Shown piece by piece: positions 8,308 to 17,246 of a stretch of 61,773 bases of DNA. The translations under genes and the position numbers were made by a program. A model generated the notes under the pieces. The model did no database searches, was not told the DNA's origin, and saw only the letters and a program-made list of their open reading frames with translations. The stretch is taken from positions 1 through 61,773 of the forward strand of contig JAFUKI010000086.1 of NCBI GenBank assembly GCA_017467815.1, in the 5' to 3' direction. The stretch comes from Clostridia bacterium. Its GTDB lineage: Bacteria > Bacillota > Clostridia > Oscillospirales > CAG-272. Numbering within the stretch: the stretch's first letter is position 1; each line of letters begins with the position of its first letter.

Positions 8308-9911
8308 AAAAACGGATCATTTCACTCTTTTTTTGCATCATTGTACTGCTTCCCGCTCTTGCCGGCTGTCACGGTGCCAGAGAACAGAATTCCTTCGTGA
8401 TTCCCGACGAATTTGACACTTCACGGAATTACGAGATCACCTTCTGGGCAAAGAACGATACCAATATGGCACAGGTGGAAACCTACGAAAAGGCTATGGA
8501 AGAATTTCATGCGCTCTACCCCAACATTACCGTAACCATGCGTCCCTTTACCGATTACGGCAAGCTCTACAATGAAGTAATCACCAATATTTCCACCCAG
8601 ACCACACCCAATGTATGTATCACCTACCCCGACCACATCGCCACCTACCTCACCGGCGAAAACACCGTCGTTCCCCTGGATGATCTGATGGCTGATAAAG
8701 CATACGGTCTCGGCGGCAGTGAAGTGAAATTCGATGCCCCCACGGTGGAGGAGATCATCCCCCAGTTTCTGGCGGAAGGCATTATCGGCGGACAGCAGTA
8801 TGCTCTGCCCTATATGCGTTCCACCGAGGCCTGCTACATCAACAAAACCTATGTAGAAAAACTGGGTTACACGGTTCCCGATGTGCTGACATGGGATTTT
8901 ATCTGGGAAGTTTCCGCCGCTGCTGCTGAAAAAGCGGAAGACGGTACCTATCTGGTCAACGGTCAGAAAGTCATGATTCCCTTTATCTACAAATCCACGG
9001 ACAACATGATGATCCAGATGCTTCGCCAGAAAAACGCCGGTTATTCCACCGATGCAGGTGAAATTCTGATTTTCAACGACACCACGGAAGAAATTCTGCT
9101 GGATGTAGCCGATGCGGTTTCCAAGGGTGCGTTCTCCACCTTCAAGATTTCCAGCTATCCTGCCAATTTCCTGAACGCCGGGCAGTGTGTCTTTGCCATT
9201 GACTCCACGGCAGGCGCTACATGGATGGGCAGCGGTGCGCCTCTTATGGATATCAGCGAAGAAGCTGTGGTGGAATTCGAGACGGTTGTACGCATGATTC
9301 CCCAGTATGATCCGGACAATCCCGTGATGATTTCCCAGGGACCGTCCGTTTGCATTTTCAACAAGGAAGATCCCCAGGAAATTCTGGCATCCTGGCTGTT
9401 CGTGCAGTATCTGCTGACCGATGATATTCAGATTTCCTACGCCCAGACAGAAGGTTATGTGCCCGTAACCTCCAAGGCACTGGAAAATCCGGTTTATCAG
9501 GATTATCTTTCCCGGAAAGGCGAAGAACATCCGAAAAAATTCTACTACGAGACCAAGATCGAAGCCACAGAACTGCTGCTTGACAATATTGAAAACACAT
9601 TTGTTACTCCGGTATTCAACGGTTCCACATCCCTCCGTAATGCAGCCGGTCAGCTGATCGAAGATGTAACCAAATCCGTCCGCCGGAAAAAGACCATTGA
9701 CGATGCTTATTTCGAAACATTGTATGCGGATACCACTTCCCTGTACCGTCTGGATCAGCACAGCGAATCATCGGCAGAACAGGCGGATCTCGGTCCCCTG
9801 CCCACTACCGCAGTTGTTCTGCTGTCTTCCCTTGCCGGTGCGTGGGTGCTGATCATCTTGTATGTATGTATTCAGAAGATTAATGCAAAGAAATTAAGCG
9901 GAATCTCTTGA
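8304..9911 (+). CDS. Extracellular sugar-binding lipoprotein with C-terminal membrane helix
   Basis: The 535-residue protein opens with a signal peptide and lipobox LAGC, then EITFWAKNDTN and a family-1 solute-binding fold (two lobes; PYMRSTEACYINKTYVEKLG is typical hinge text). It should capture the sugar and hand it to the two permeases. Unusually, residues about 501-524 (AVVLLSSLAGAWVLIILYVC) form a second membrane helix followed by a Lys-rich tail, so the protein may be held at both ends. It is also about 100 residues longer than the usual 420-450, and is last instead of first in the operon. The ATG overlaps the previous stop. Confidence 0.92.
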   Translation: MKKRIISLFFCIIVLLPALAGCHGAREQNSFVIPDEFDTSRNYEITFWAKNDTNMAQVETYEKAMEEFHALYPNITVTMRPFTDYGKLYNEVITNISTQTTPNVCITYPDHIATYLTGENTVVPLDDLMADKAYGLGGSEVKFDAPTVEEIIPQFLAEGIIGGQQYALPYMRSTEACYINKTYVEKLGYTVPDVLTWDFIWEVSAAAAEKAEDGTYLVNGQKVMIPFIYKSTDNMMIQMLRQKNAGYSTDAGEILIFNDTTEEILLDVADAVSKGAFSTFKISSYPANFLNAGQCVFAIDSTAGATWMGSGAPLMDISEEAVVEFETVVRMIPQYDPDNPVMISQGPSVCIFNKEDPQEILASWLFVQYLLTDDIQISYAQTEGYVPVTSKALENPVYQDYLSRKGEEHPKKFYYETKIEATELLLDNIENTFVTPVFNGSTSLRNAAGQLIEDVTKSVRRKKTIDDAYFETLYADTTSLYRLDQHSESSAEQADLGPLPTTAVVLLSSLAGAWVLIILYVCIQKINAKKLSGIS

Positions 9912-9935
9912 CATATAAGAAAAAAGGCGTATAAT
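9908..9935 (+). promoter_or_regulatory. Promoter of the repeat-linker lipoprotein
   Basis: TTGACA (9908-9913), 16 bases, TATAAT (9930-9935). The -35 box overlaps the stop codon of the binding-protein gene, and no terminator separates the two genes. Confidence 0.8.
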
Positions 9936-9980
9936 ATAATATGTTACCCATTTTTATAAAAACAAAGGAGAACCCAAAAA

Positions 9981-10859
9981 ATGAAAAAGATTCTTGCGAT
10001 CCTGATGGCGCTGGCTTGCCTCTTTGCTTTTGCAGCCTGCACAAACGATGATGTCCAGGATGAAACCGATGCTGCTACCGATGCTGCTACCGATGCTGCT
10101 ACCGATGCTGCTACCGATGCTGCTACTGAAGAAGCTACTGAGGAAGCTACCGAAGAAGCTACCGAAGCAACCGTTGAGGATCCTTCCGTTAAGTCCGAAG
10201 GCGTTATGACCTATGCAGAATATGCTGCAGCTGAACTGGACACCGAAGTTACCATCGAAGCTTACGTTCAGGCTAAGCAGGGTTGGTGGGAAAAGGAAGG
10301 TCAGGGTGTTGCTACCATCTATACGCAGGATGCTGACGGTGCTTACTTCCTGTACGAAATGCCCATTTCCGAAGAAGATTACAACAAGCTCGTTGACGGT
10401 GCCAAGATCCGCGTAAAGGGTTACAAGGCTGAATGGATGGGCGAAGTTGAAATCATCGACGCTACCTACGAGATCCTGGAAGGCAACTATGTAGCAGAAG
10501 CTCTGGATGTTACCGCTAAGCTGGGCACCGATGAACTGATCGCTAACCAGAATATGTTTGTTGCATTCAAGGGTATGACCGTTGTTGCTTCCACCGATGC
10601 TAACGGCAACGAAGCTGCTTTCCTGTATGGCTGGGACGGTTCCGGTTCTCAGGGCAGCGACCTGTACTTCAATGTTTCCATCGGCGATCAGGTTTACAAC
10701 TTTACTGTTGAATCCTACCTCTGCGGTGCTGATACCGACGTATACAAGGCTGTTGAAGCGCTGACCATCGGCGATGTTATCGACATGGAAGGTTTCCTGT
10801 ACTGGTATGACGGTGTTAACCCCCACATCACCTCTGTAACTGCAGCAGCTGCTGAATAA
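9981..10859 (+). CDS. Lipoprotein with tandem DAAT/EEAT linker and OB-like domains
   Basis: The 292-residue product has a lipobox FAAC (Cys about residue 20) and is predicted to be surface-anchored. Residues 29-62 are tandem four-residue repeats (DAAT, then EEAT), an acidic flexible linker. After it, MTYAEYAAAELDTEVTIEAY and a later GDVIDMEGFLYWYDGVNPHI resemble paired OB-fold-like beta domains seen in extracellular Clostridia proteins; this is inference from pattern. No catalytic residue is identifiable. It has its own promoter, an AAAGGAG site and sits alone before a hairpin, so it may be expressed independently of the importer. Confidence 0.78.
   Translation: MKKILAILMALACLFAFAACTNDDVQDETDAATDAATDAATDAATDAATEEATEEATEEATEATVEDPSVKSEGVMTYAEYAAAELDTEVTIEAYVQAKQGWWEKEGQGVATIYTQDADGAYFLYEMPISEEDYNKLVDGAKIRVKGYKAEWMGEVEIIDATYEILEGNYVAEALDVTAKLGTDELIANQNMFVAFKGMTVVASTDANGNEAAFLYGWDGSGSQGSDLYFNVSIGDQVYNFTVESYLCGADTDVYKAVEALTIGDVIDMEGFLYWYDGVNPHITSVTAAAAE
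10068..10163 (+). repeat. Eight-unit 12-bp tandem repeat inside the lipoprotein gene
   Basis: GATGCTGCTACC occurs five times in a row (last copy ends ACT), followed by three related GAAGAAGCTACC-type units. Unit length is a multiple of three, so copy-number change would lengthen or shorten the linker without shifting frame. Confidence 0.9.
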
Positions 10860-10882
10860 TGGAACCAAATATTTGTATTCTG

Positions 10883-10910
10883 AAGGATATGGTTTATCGA
10901 CCATATCCTT
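10883..10910. terminator. Strong stem with weak T-run before the beta-helix gene
   Basis: AAGGATATGGT and ACCATATCCTT form an 11-base-pair stem with a 6-base loop, followed by TAGTATTAT instead of a clean T-run. It lies 22 bases before the next start codon and may act as a leaky terminator or attenuator. Confidence 0.6.
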
Positions 10911-10932
10911 TAGTATTATCAGGAGGAGAATT

Positions 10933-12435
10933 ATGCGTCTGGCAACTGAATCTTTTCTGCATGAACTGGATATCCTTGCCGAAAACAGAAAACACGCCAT
11001 ACTGACCGCAGAAGACCGACTGAACATTACCGGAAGGACATATTATGTCAGCAATACCGGTGATGATGCCAATGACGGCAGAACTCCGGAAACGGCGTGG
11101 AGATCACTGACGAAAGTATCTGCAGCTTCCCTTGCACGTGGGGACGGTGTGCTTTTCCGCCGGGGAGATTTGTTCAGAGGATTTGTAAAAACAGCATCCG
11201 GCGTTTCCTATGGGGCATACGGCACGGGAGACAAGCCGAAATTCTACGGTTGGGACAAAAGTCTTGCGGATCCTGCGTTATGGGAACTGCACGATCCGGT
11301 TCATCACATATGGAAGCTGACCGAAGCTGTATTGGACTGCGGTACGCTTGTTTTCAATGAAGGAGAGCTCCACTCCCGAAAGCTGATCCCCTCCTACATG
11401 AACGGACATTTTGTATGCCGTAATGATCCCAAGCGGCTCTTTGTCATGGCAGAAGAAATGACGCAGGATCTGGACCTGGTGTGTTTCTGCACCGGCAGAA
11501 TGACAACAAAGCCGTCGAAGGGAGAGGACTTCCCCGTTCCGCTGATGGATGAGAACAGTACCGGCGAATTGTATCTGCGCTGTGACAGAGGGAATCCGGG
11601 GGCATTTTTTGCATCCGTAGAAGCTCTGCCCCGGCGGTCCATGTTTCAGGTAATGGACAACGATCACGTGACCATTGACAATCTGTGTCTGAAATACATC
11701 GGTGTCCACGGTATCTCCGCTTTCGGGCATATTGTGGGACTCCATGTGACGAACTGCGAGATCGGTTGGATCGGCGGTACGGTTCAGGATTATATGGGTA
11801 CTGATCCCAATTTTACGAAAGGTACCCGCGGTACCGTCACACGCTTCGGAAACGGTGTGGAAATTTACGGCGGATGTGAAGATTATGTGGTTGCAAACTG
11901 CTATCTGTATCAGATCTATGATGCGGGTATTACCCATCAGGTTACCACAAACGGCAAGATCTACCGTATGACGGGAATCCGTTATCTGGACAATCTGGTG
12001 GAATATTGCGTGTATTCCATTGAGTATTTTCTGGAAAAGACGTGCGGAGACAGGGCAAGTTTTATCCGTGACTGCGAGATGTCCGGCAATATACTGCGTT
12101 TTTCCGGCTATGGCTGGGGGCAGCAGCGGCATAACACGGATACGCCCGCCCACATCAAAGGGTGGAGCTATGAAAACACCGCCTCGGAATACCGTATCCA
12201 CAACAATATTTTCGACAGAGCCGCGTATCGGATTCTGCATCTGGTTGCAAAAGAAGCGGAAAGCTGTCCGGATATGTATGAAAATACCTACATCCAGCAT
12301 CTTGGAATGACTCTTGGGCAGTACGGTGCCAATGCATCAGCGGAACCGCTGATACTTCCCTTTGACGATCAGGCAGATGAAACCATCTGTACGGTATTTC
12401 AGGACAGGGGTGCGCAAGTGTATTATATAGAATGA
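10933..12435 (+). CDS. Right-handed parallel beta-helix protein (pectate-lyase-like fold)
   Basis: The 500-residue protein contains YYVSNTGDDANDGRTPETAW, the usual entry to secreted or cytosolic beta-helix carbohydrate-active proteins, then GDGVLFRRGDLFRG and many short strand-turn units (for example residues 235-320: VTIDNLCLKYIGVHGISAF). Such proteins bind or cleave polysaccharides, but no lyase or hydrolase family can be assigned. No signal peptide is visible, so it may act inside the cell on imported oligosaccharides. The ATG at 10933 follows AGGAGGA; an in-frame ATG at 10873 lies upstream of the hairpin and has no ribosome site. It is followed by a terminator. Confidence 0.8.
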   Translation: MRLATESFLHELDILAENRKHAILTAEDRLNITGRTYYVSNTGDDANDGRTPETAWRSLTKVSAASLARGDGVLFRRGDLFRGFVKTASGVSYGAYGTGDKPKFYGWDKSLADPALWELHDPVHHIWKLTEAVLDCGTLVFNEGELHSRKLIPSYMNGHFVCRNDPKRLFVMAEEMTQDLDLVCFCTGRMTTKPSKGEDFPVPLMDENSTGELYLRCDRGNPGAFFASVEALPRRSMFQVMDNDHVTIDNLCLKYIGVHGISAFGHIVGLHVTNCEIGWIGGTVQDYMGTDPNFTKGTRGTVTRFGNGVEIYGGCEDYVVANCYLYQIYDAGITHQVTTNGKIYRMTGIRYLDNLVEYCVYSIEYFLEKTCGDRASFIRDCEMSGNILRFSGYGWGQQRHNTDTPAHIKGWSYENTASEYRIHNNIFDRAAYRILHLVAKEAESCPDMYENTYIQHLGMTLGQYGANASAEPLILPFDDQADETICTVFQDRGAQVYYIE

Positions 12436-12443
12436 CAAAAAAG

Positions 12444-12483
12444 AAAGAGGGATCGCCCGGTTGATACGGGAAATCCCTCTTTT
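12444..12483. terminator. Bidirectional terminator
   Basis: AAAGAGGGAT and ATCCCTCTTT pair with an internal CCCG/CGGG stem, T-runs on both strands. It separates the convergent beta-helix gene and nucleoside hydrolase operon. Confidence 0.85.
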
Positions 12484-12493
12484 GGATTATGTA

Positions 12494-13423
12494 TTATTCT
12501 CTGCCGATCTTTCTGAATACGTCCATGTACAGGGGGTCACGTCTTACGAAGTCACCGATACGCATCAGGTGGCGCTGAGGATTGCTTGCCCAGCTGACTT
12601 CCTGATGATGGTAGTCACCGTCGGTCAGCATCGGAGTGGGTACCAGTCTGGTGTCGAACCATTCCGGATGGAGGATGTATCCGATACCGGCGATATCCCA
12701 GATGATCTGGGACCAGGCTTCGTCTTCCTTCTTGTTGGCTTCGATATAGTTGCGGACATTCTGTACCAGGTAGGTAGCGATTTCGCTCTTACCGTCCAGA
12801 TAATGTTCCAGCTCGTAAATGGAAGTTACCAGTGCGGCGATCACGTTCCATGCCGGCATCAGGGTCAGCGGAACACCACAGTCCAGAATGTACTGTGCTG
12901 CAGCTACGTCCTGGATGAAGTTGCATTCCAGTGCATCGTGCCAATGGAGGCTGTTTCCTGCCAGCCATACTACAACGATTCTTTCCTTGATTTCCGGCTT
13001 CATCATCAATGCGGATGCGATATTGGTACCGGCACCGATGGCTACAACATACAGGGGACCTTCGCGGCTGTCATCCATGGCTACTTCGATCAGATGATCC
13101 GCAGCTTCGGAAGGGATCGGACCGCCGCCTTTGGTCATTCTCTGGGCGGAACCGCGGCGTGCCACCGGAATATATTCTGTACCCTTTACCAGATGCAGAA
13201 CCTTGAGGATCTCCTGATAACTGCGTTCCATGCCGTCTGCGGGGTCATCATCCACCAGCGTTGCATGAATACCGTCCAGGATCAATTCTCCGTCCTGTGC
13301 AGCACGAACTGCGTAGGAAAGGGCAAACTGGTCGTCTACTTCACAAGCTGTATCTGTATCCAGAATAATATGAACCTTACCTTTCGGGGGTTCCAGCATA
13401 GCAACTCTTTTTGCTTCTGTCAT
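12494..13423 (-). CDS. Nucleoside hydrolase (IUNH family)
   Basis: The 309-residue protein has the family's calcium-binding cluster near its start: HIILDTDTACEVDDQFA (D-x-D-x4-DD), about residue 19. Family enzymes cleave the N-glycosidic bond of nucleosides to base and ribose. A mid-protein block, YVVAIGAGTNIASALMM, matches the family's second ligand region; substitutions elsewhere mean the substrate, purine or pyrimidine, cannot be fixed. It is the last gene of the MBL-nagB-nagA operon, 47 bases after nagA, with an AAGGAG site before the ATG. Confidence 0.92.
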   Translation of the reverse strand: MTEAKRVAMLEPPKGKVHIILDTDTACEVDDQFALSYAVRAAQDGELILDGIHATLVDDDPADGMERSYQEILKVLHLVKGTEYIPVARRGSAQRMTKGGGPIPSEAADHLIEVAMDDSREGPLYVVAIGAGTNIASALMMKPEIKERIVVVWLAGNSLHWHDALECNFIQDVAAAQYILDCGVPLTLMPAWNVIAALVTSIYELEHYLDGKSEIATYLVQNVRNYIEANKKEDEAWSQIIWDIAGIGYILHPEWFDTRLVPTPMLTDGDYHHQEVSWASNPQRHLMRIGDFVRRDPLYMDVFRKIGRE

Positions 13424-13470
13424 TGTTCTATCTCCTTATCAGAATAAGTTATTGTCTCTGTTCAATCCGT

Positions 13471-14652
13471 TTATACAACCTGCAGACCGCCGCGCCATAC
13501 ACCGTGGATGTTGATATTGTCATCAAACAGTACCAGATCGGCATCGTATCCGGGTGCGACTTTGCCTTTGCGGTCAGCAATACCCAGTTCCAGCGCCGGG
13601 TTTACAGTCAGCATTTTTATAACATCGGTCAGGGGAAGACCGGCATCCTTTACCATAACCCGTACAAGACGGTCCGTGGTTGCCACGCTTCCGGCAAAGG
13701 AAATTCCGTCAGGCATATGGGCGATCCCATCAAATACCTGTACCATCTGCCCCTTCTTCAGACTGCCCAGCAGATAACCGCCGTCGGGCATACCGGCACC
13801 GCGCATAGCGTCCGTTATCAGCACCATTCTGTCCCGTCCCTTGGTTTTATAAATCAGCTGCAGCAGGGAAATGGGCAGATGCAGACCGTCGGCGATGACT
13901 TCCACGCAGATTTCGTCGTGCAGCAGGGAGCCTTCCAGCAAACCGGGTACACGATAACCGTTTTCGCGGATGATGGTGGACATACCGCTGTACAGGTGGG
14001 TCGCCATGGTATAACCGGCATCAATCGCTGCGGTTACGTCCGTGTAGCGCGCCGCACTGTGACCTGCGGAAAAGATAATTCCCTTATCCTTCAGTCTGCG
14101 GCACATTTCGATTGCACCGGGCAGTTCGGGAGCTACGGTCCAGATCTTCAGATCCCCTCCTGCCAGCGCACAGATTGCATCCCAGTCTTCGTTTTCGGGT
14201 GTGCGGATGTAATCGGGGTCCTGGGCACCAGCCATTTCAGGGGCAATGTACGGACCTTCCATGTGCATACCCAGAATTTCCGGCAGACGGGCGGCTTTTT
14301 CGGAATCACGAACCTTCCGGCAGGCAGCAAAGGTTTCCGCCAGTTCCTCGTTTTCACAACACAGTGTAGTGGGTACGCAGGATGTGGTACCGTGACGCAT
14401 ATGGTTTTCCAGAGCGCCAATAAATGCTTCTTCGGTACCGTCCATAAAGTCATGTCCGCCGCCGCCGTGGAGATGGATGTCAATAAATCCGGCAGAAAGG
14501 TACCGGTTTTCTCCATCGACAACGGTATCCGCAGAAAGAACCGTACCGTCCGTACTTACACCGGCAATCACATTCCCTTCCAGCAGAACCGACGCATTCC
14601 CGAATATACCATCGGGTGTTACAAGACGTATATGTTCAATACGTGTTTTCAT
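13471..14652 (-). CDS. nagA: N-acetylglucosamine-6-phosphate deacetylase
   Basis: The 393-residue amidohydrolase shows the NagA landmarks: GFIDIHLHGGGGHDF (metal site), MHMEGPYIAPEMAGAQ (metal-binding Glu), IIFSAGHSAARY, MATHLYSGM and the catalytic Asp in VLITDAMRGAG. It removes acetate from GlcNAc-6-phosphate to give GlcN-6-phosphate, which the product of the gene directly upstream (nagB) then deaminates. Length fits the family (380-400). The 24-base gap and GGAGA site indicate co-transcription with nagB. Confidence 0.96.
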   Translation of the reverse strand: MKTRIEHIRLVTPDGIFGNASVLLEGNVIAGVSTDGTVLSADTVVDGENRYLSAGFIDIHLHGGGGHDFMDGTEEAFIGALENHMRHGTTSCVPTTLCCENEELAETFAACRKVRDSEKAARLPEILGMHMEGPYIAPEMAGAQDPDYIRTPENEDWDAICALAGGDLKIWTVAPELPGAIEMCRRLKDKGIIFSAGHSAARYTDVTAAIDAGYTMATHLYSGMSTIIRENGYRVPGLLEGSLLHDEICVEVIADGLHLPISLLQLIYKTKGRDRMVLITDAMRGAGMPDGGYLLGSLKKGQMVQVFDGIAHMPDGISFAGSVATTDRLVRVMVKDAGLPLTDVIKMLTVNPALELGIADRKGKVAPGYDADLVLFDDNINIHGVWRGGLQVV

Positions 14653-14676
14653 GGTGTATCTCCTGCATTCCCGTAC

Positions 14677-15447
14677 TTATTTGCGGGTGATGGTACAGGT
14701 ACAGCCTTCTGCGGGACGGATCTTGGCTTCGTCCACTTTTGCATAGGAATCTGCGTCAACAAACAGCATCCAGTCCTTGTGACCCTTGAGCATGGTAGCG
14801 GGAATGGTATTGGTCAGGTCGTTTTCCAGTGTCATCTGGACAGCGTCTGCCTTGACAGCGTAAGGCACGCAGGAAATGATCTTCTTGCACTGCATGATCT
14901 GGTAAACGGTCATAGAAACTGCCTGCTTCGGCACATCGTCCACGGTAGCGAACCAGCCTTCGCCAACCTGCTGTTTCTTACAGGTATCGTTCAGGTTTAC
15001 GATGATGTACGCTTCCTTGGTATCGAAATCTGCCGGCGGATCATTGAAGGCGATATGTGCGTTTTCACCGATACCGATCAGACCAACATCAATGGGAGCT
15101 GCCCGGAGTTCCTTGGTCAGTGCGGCAATACCTTCAGCGGTACCGTCTACAAGGTAAGCAGCCTTCAGCGGAATCTTCTGAATGAAGCGTTCCTTCAGGT
15201 ACTTACGGAAGCTTGCGATATGGGTCTCCGGCAGGTCAACATATTCGTCCAGGTGGAACATAACAACCTTGGACCAGTCTACGTCCATAGTGATCAGGGG
15301 TTCCAGAGTGGTCAGCTGGGAAGCACCGGTGGAAAGCACAATACGTGCTTCACCCTTTTCCTTTATAGCCTCATTGATCATGGCAGCAGTTGCTTCTGCC
15401 GCATGAATACCCAATGCTTTTGCGTTTTCACTTACGATAATCTGCAT
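14677..15447 (-). CDS. nagB: Glucosamine-6-phosphate deaminase
   Basis: The 256-residue protein contains LSTGASQLTTLEPL, VVMFHLDEYVDLP and IGIGENAHIAFNDP, the phosphosugar-binding and active-site segments of NagB. It converts glucosamine-6-phosphate to fructose-6-phosphate and ammonia, feeding amino sugars into glycolysis. The usual motif is GxGxDGHIAFNEP; here it reads GIGENAHIAFNDP, with D/G replaced by N/A, a variant common in the SugarP isomerase relatives. It sits between the MBL-fold gene and nagA in one operon. Confidence 0.93.
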   Translation of the reverse strand: MQIIVSENAKALGIHAAEATAAMINEAIKEKGEARIVLSTGASQLTTLEPLITMDVDWSKVVMFHLDEYVDLPETHIASFRKYLKERFIQKIPLKAAYLVDGTAEGIAALTKELRAAPIDVGLIGIGENAHIAFNDPPADFDTKEAYIIVNLNDTCKKQQVGEGWFATVDDVPKQAVSMTVYQIMQCKKIISCVPYAVKADAVQMTLENDLTNTIPATMLKGHKDWMLFVDADSYAKVDEAKIRPAEGCTCTITRK

Positions 15448-15495
15448 ACTATTTCTCCTTTATGTATGGAAATTAAATTTTTTCAGTTTATTGTA

Positions 15496-16326
15496 TCAAA
15501 GCGGTATTTCCGTTGTTCCTTCATAGGATTTGTAGATCACAGAAGCATTTTCCTGTGCCCAGTCGTTACTTTCCGCCAGGGAATGATAATGGGGATTCGA
15601 CTGCATTTCCTCCATATTGGCTTTGGAGGTGGGGATGAACAGCGTGTGTGCGTTTACTTTTTCATAGAATTCCCGCAGACCCGTGTCACACAGTCCATGA
15701 TGGGGCATCTGCAGAATGTCACACTCCAGACCGGACGAATACCGCCACAGAACCATCTGCAGATTCCGTGCGCCCGCATCACCGGTAAACATTGCCTTAC
15801 GTTCTGCACCCTGTACTGTAAAAATCAGGGACAGCTGATTGGAATCCGCACAGATCGTACTGTCCACCGGGGTATTCAGAATATGGAATTCCAGTGAATC
15901 CACAGAAATCTTCTCACCGATGGCAGGTTTATATCCTTCCGCACCGGTATTGGCAAGAATTGTCTTCATACATTCCCAGCCGGCAGCCGCGCGCTTGTCC
16001 GCAAATTCCTCCGGAAAAGGAAAATGATACACGATCTTCTGTACCTCCACCCGTGCTGCCAGATCTTCCCGGCTGCAGATCTCCAGAAGTGCGCCGTAGT
16101 GATCGGTATGGGGATGGGTAACAATCCACATCCGGACAACGGGTTTTCCGGCAGTCTGTGCTTCCAGCAGAGCCAGAAAATCCTCTGCATCATCGGAAGT
16201 ACCGCCGTCGATCACACAGAGTTCACCGCTTTCAGAACACAGAATATATCCCATGCCGGTGCTTCGCCATGCCACTCCGTCATCGATCCGGCAAGCCGCT
16301 GTAGAATATTGGATCAACTTTCCCAT
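15496..16326 (-). CDS. MBL-fold (ComEC/Rec2-like) metallohydrolase
   Basis: The 276-residue protein carries VTHPHTDHYGALLE, the HxHxDH metal site, preceded by GYILCSESGELCVIDGG, and later MFTGDAGARN and LQMPHHG, further metal ligands. It resembles the soluble beta-lactamase-like domain found in ComEC-type proteins, but no membrane domain is present. The substrate is unknown. I chose the second of two ATGs (16326) because AGAGG is 7 bases upstream of it but abuts the first. It heads the operon ahead of nagB and may process an amino-sugar derivative or be a general hydrolase. Confidence 0.85.
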   Translation of the reverse strand: MGKLIQYSTAACRIDDGVAWRSTGMGYILCSESGELCVIDGGTSDDAEDFLALLEAQTAGKPVVRMWIVTHPHTDHYGALLEICSREDLAARVEVQKIVYHFPFPEEFADKRAAAGWECMKTILANTGAEGYKPAIGEKISVDSLEFHILNTPVDSTICADSNQLSLIFTVQGAERKAMFTGDAGARNLQMVLWRYSSGLECDILQMPHHGLCDTGLREFYEKVNAHTLFIPTSKANMEEMQSNPHYHSLAESNDWAQENASVIYKSYEGTTEIPL

Positions 16327-16384
16327 TTCCATCCTCTTTCCGCAGTAATTCCGTCTGCACCGCAAGTGGATTTGTACTTCTTAT

Positions 16385-16412
16385 AGTATACCATAAATTT
16401 CAGGATTGTCAA
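16385..16412 (-). promoter_or_regulatory. Promoter of the MBL-nagB-nagA-nucleoside hydrolase operon
   Basis: On the minus strand TTGACA (16412-16407), 16 bases, TATACT (16390-16385), roughly 60 bases before the first gene. No other promoter is evident between the four genes. Confidence 0.75.
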
Positions 16413-16516
16413 TCGTCCGCATTAAATTATTTTTGTTTGCATCCATCTGCCGCCGTACATTCCGGAAAAAACAGTAAATACTTTGTAATTTATATATAAA
16501 CTCTTTCTGATTTCCA

Positions 16517-16545
16517 TTGCAATCCATCCGCGGAAATGGTATAAT
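16517..16545 (+). promoter_or_regulatory. Promoter ahead of the esterase pseudogene and intact copy
   Basis: TTGCAA (16517-16522), 17 bases, TATAAT (16540-16545). It would first transcribe the decayed copy; the intact gene has no equally clear promoter of its own in the 50 bases between the two. Confidence 0.75.
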
Positions 16546-16598
16546 GAAATCACCCAGAATTCTCTGAAAGGCATTATTGCAATAGTGATTGTCTGCTT

Positions 16599-17196
16599 AT
16601 GAATCATACATTCCGTGTTCTTAACACGCATCCTGAAGATGACCGCCTGATTATGAAAAGACATTCGGAGGCGGTATTCCATGTTCCGGAATATTCTTCC
16701 GTCGAAGAGATAGACCGCCGCCGTGAAGAACTGCGATTCTCAATGTGATCGTCATGTCTGGACACAGCGTTTGACCCGTGCCGACGACGAGGATTATCCC
16801 CAGCAGATCGCCAACTTTGCCCGTATGGGATTTGTGTGCCTGGTTCTGGATATGATCGGTATGGTGGACAACACACAGATATCTCACTATTACGAAAAAA
16901 TGGATACAACCAACCATTTCAGTGAAACAGATCAGACAAAAGAGCTTTGGCTCTCCGGCGGATGTATCTGTGAAAACCCGCCCGGGTTGCGCCGTACAAC
17001 CAGCAATGCGGCAAGAGCTGTCGCCTGTGCGCTTCCGTTATTGGAAGGTGTACGATCGGCAAAACTGGGAAAAGCGGCTCTCGCACTTTCCGGTGAGCAG
17101 GAATATGCCGAAAAGTGTTATATCCCCGGCATTCTGGCTGTCGGCGGCTTGGAGGGCTGTCTCAAGCTGGCAGATCGCCCCGTAGAAACCTTCTGA
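16599..17196 (+). pseudogene. Decayed tandem copy of the downstream esterase-like gene
   Basis: Starting at an ATG at 16599, the frame reads MNHTFRVLNTHPEDDRLIMK and matches the N-terminus of the intact gene at 17247, but stops at 16746-16748. A second frame then matches the central PQQIANFARMGFVCLVLDMI block, jumps to GGCICENPPGLRRTTSN and again to ACALPLL and the shared C-terminal end VETF. About 1.2 kb of the 1.8 kb gene is missing in three blocks. Each junction falls at a short word shared by the two ends in the intact gene. The first junction breaks the frame; the later two keep it. A promoter remains upstream. A functional short protein from 16723 is possible but unlikely. Confidence 0.9.
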
Positions 17197-17246
17197 CCTG
17201 TCTGAATTTTACCGTATTCAATTCTCAAGAAAGGTATTATATAATC

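Noticed and set aside
13411..15897. An 828-codon plus-strand frame across nagA and nagB
   Set aside because: Antisense shadow of two clear enzymes; no promoter or ribosome site.
16723..17196. A separate short gene within the esterase pseudogene
   Set aside because: It is only the remaining in-frame part of the decayed copy; it has no ribosome site at 16723 and lacks the catalytic centre.
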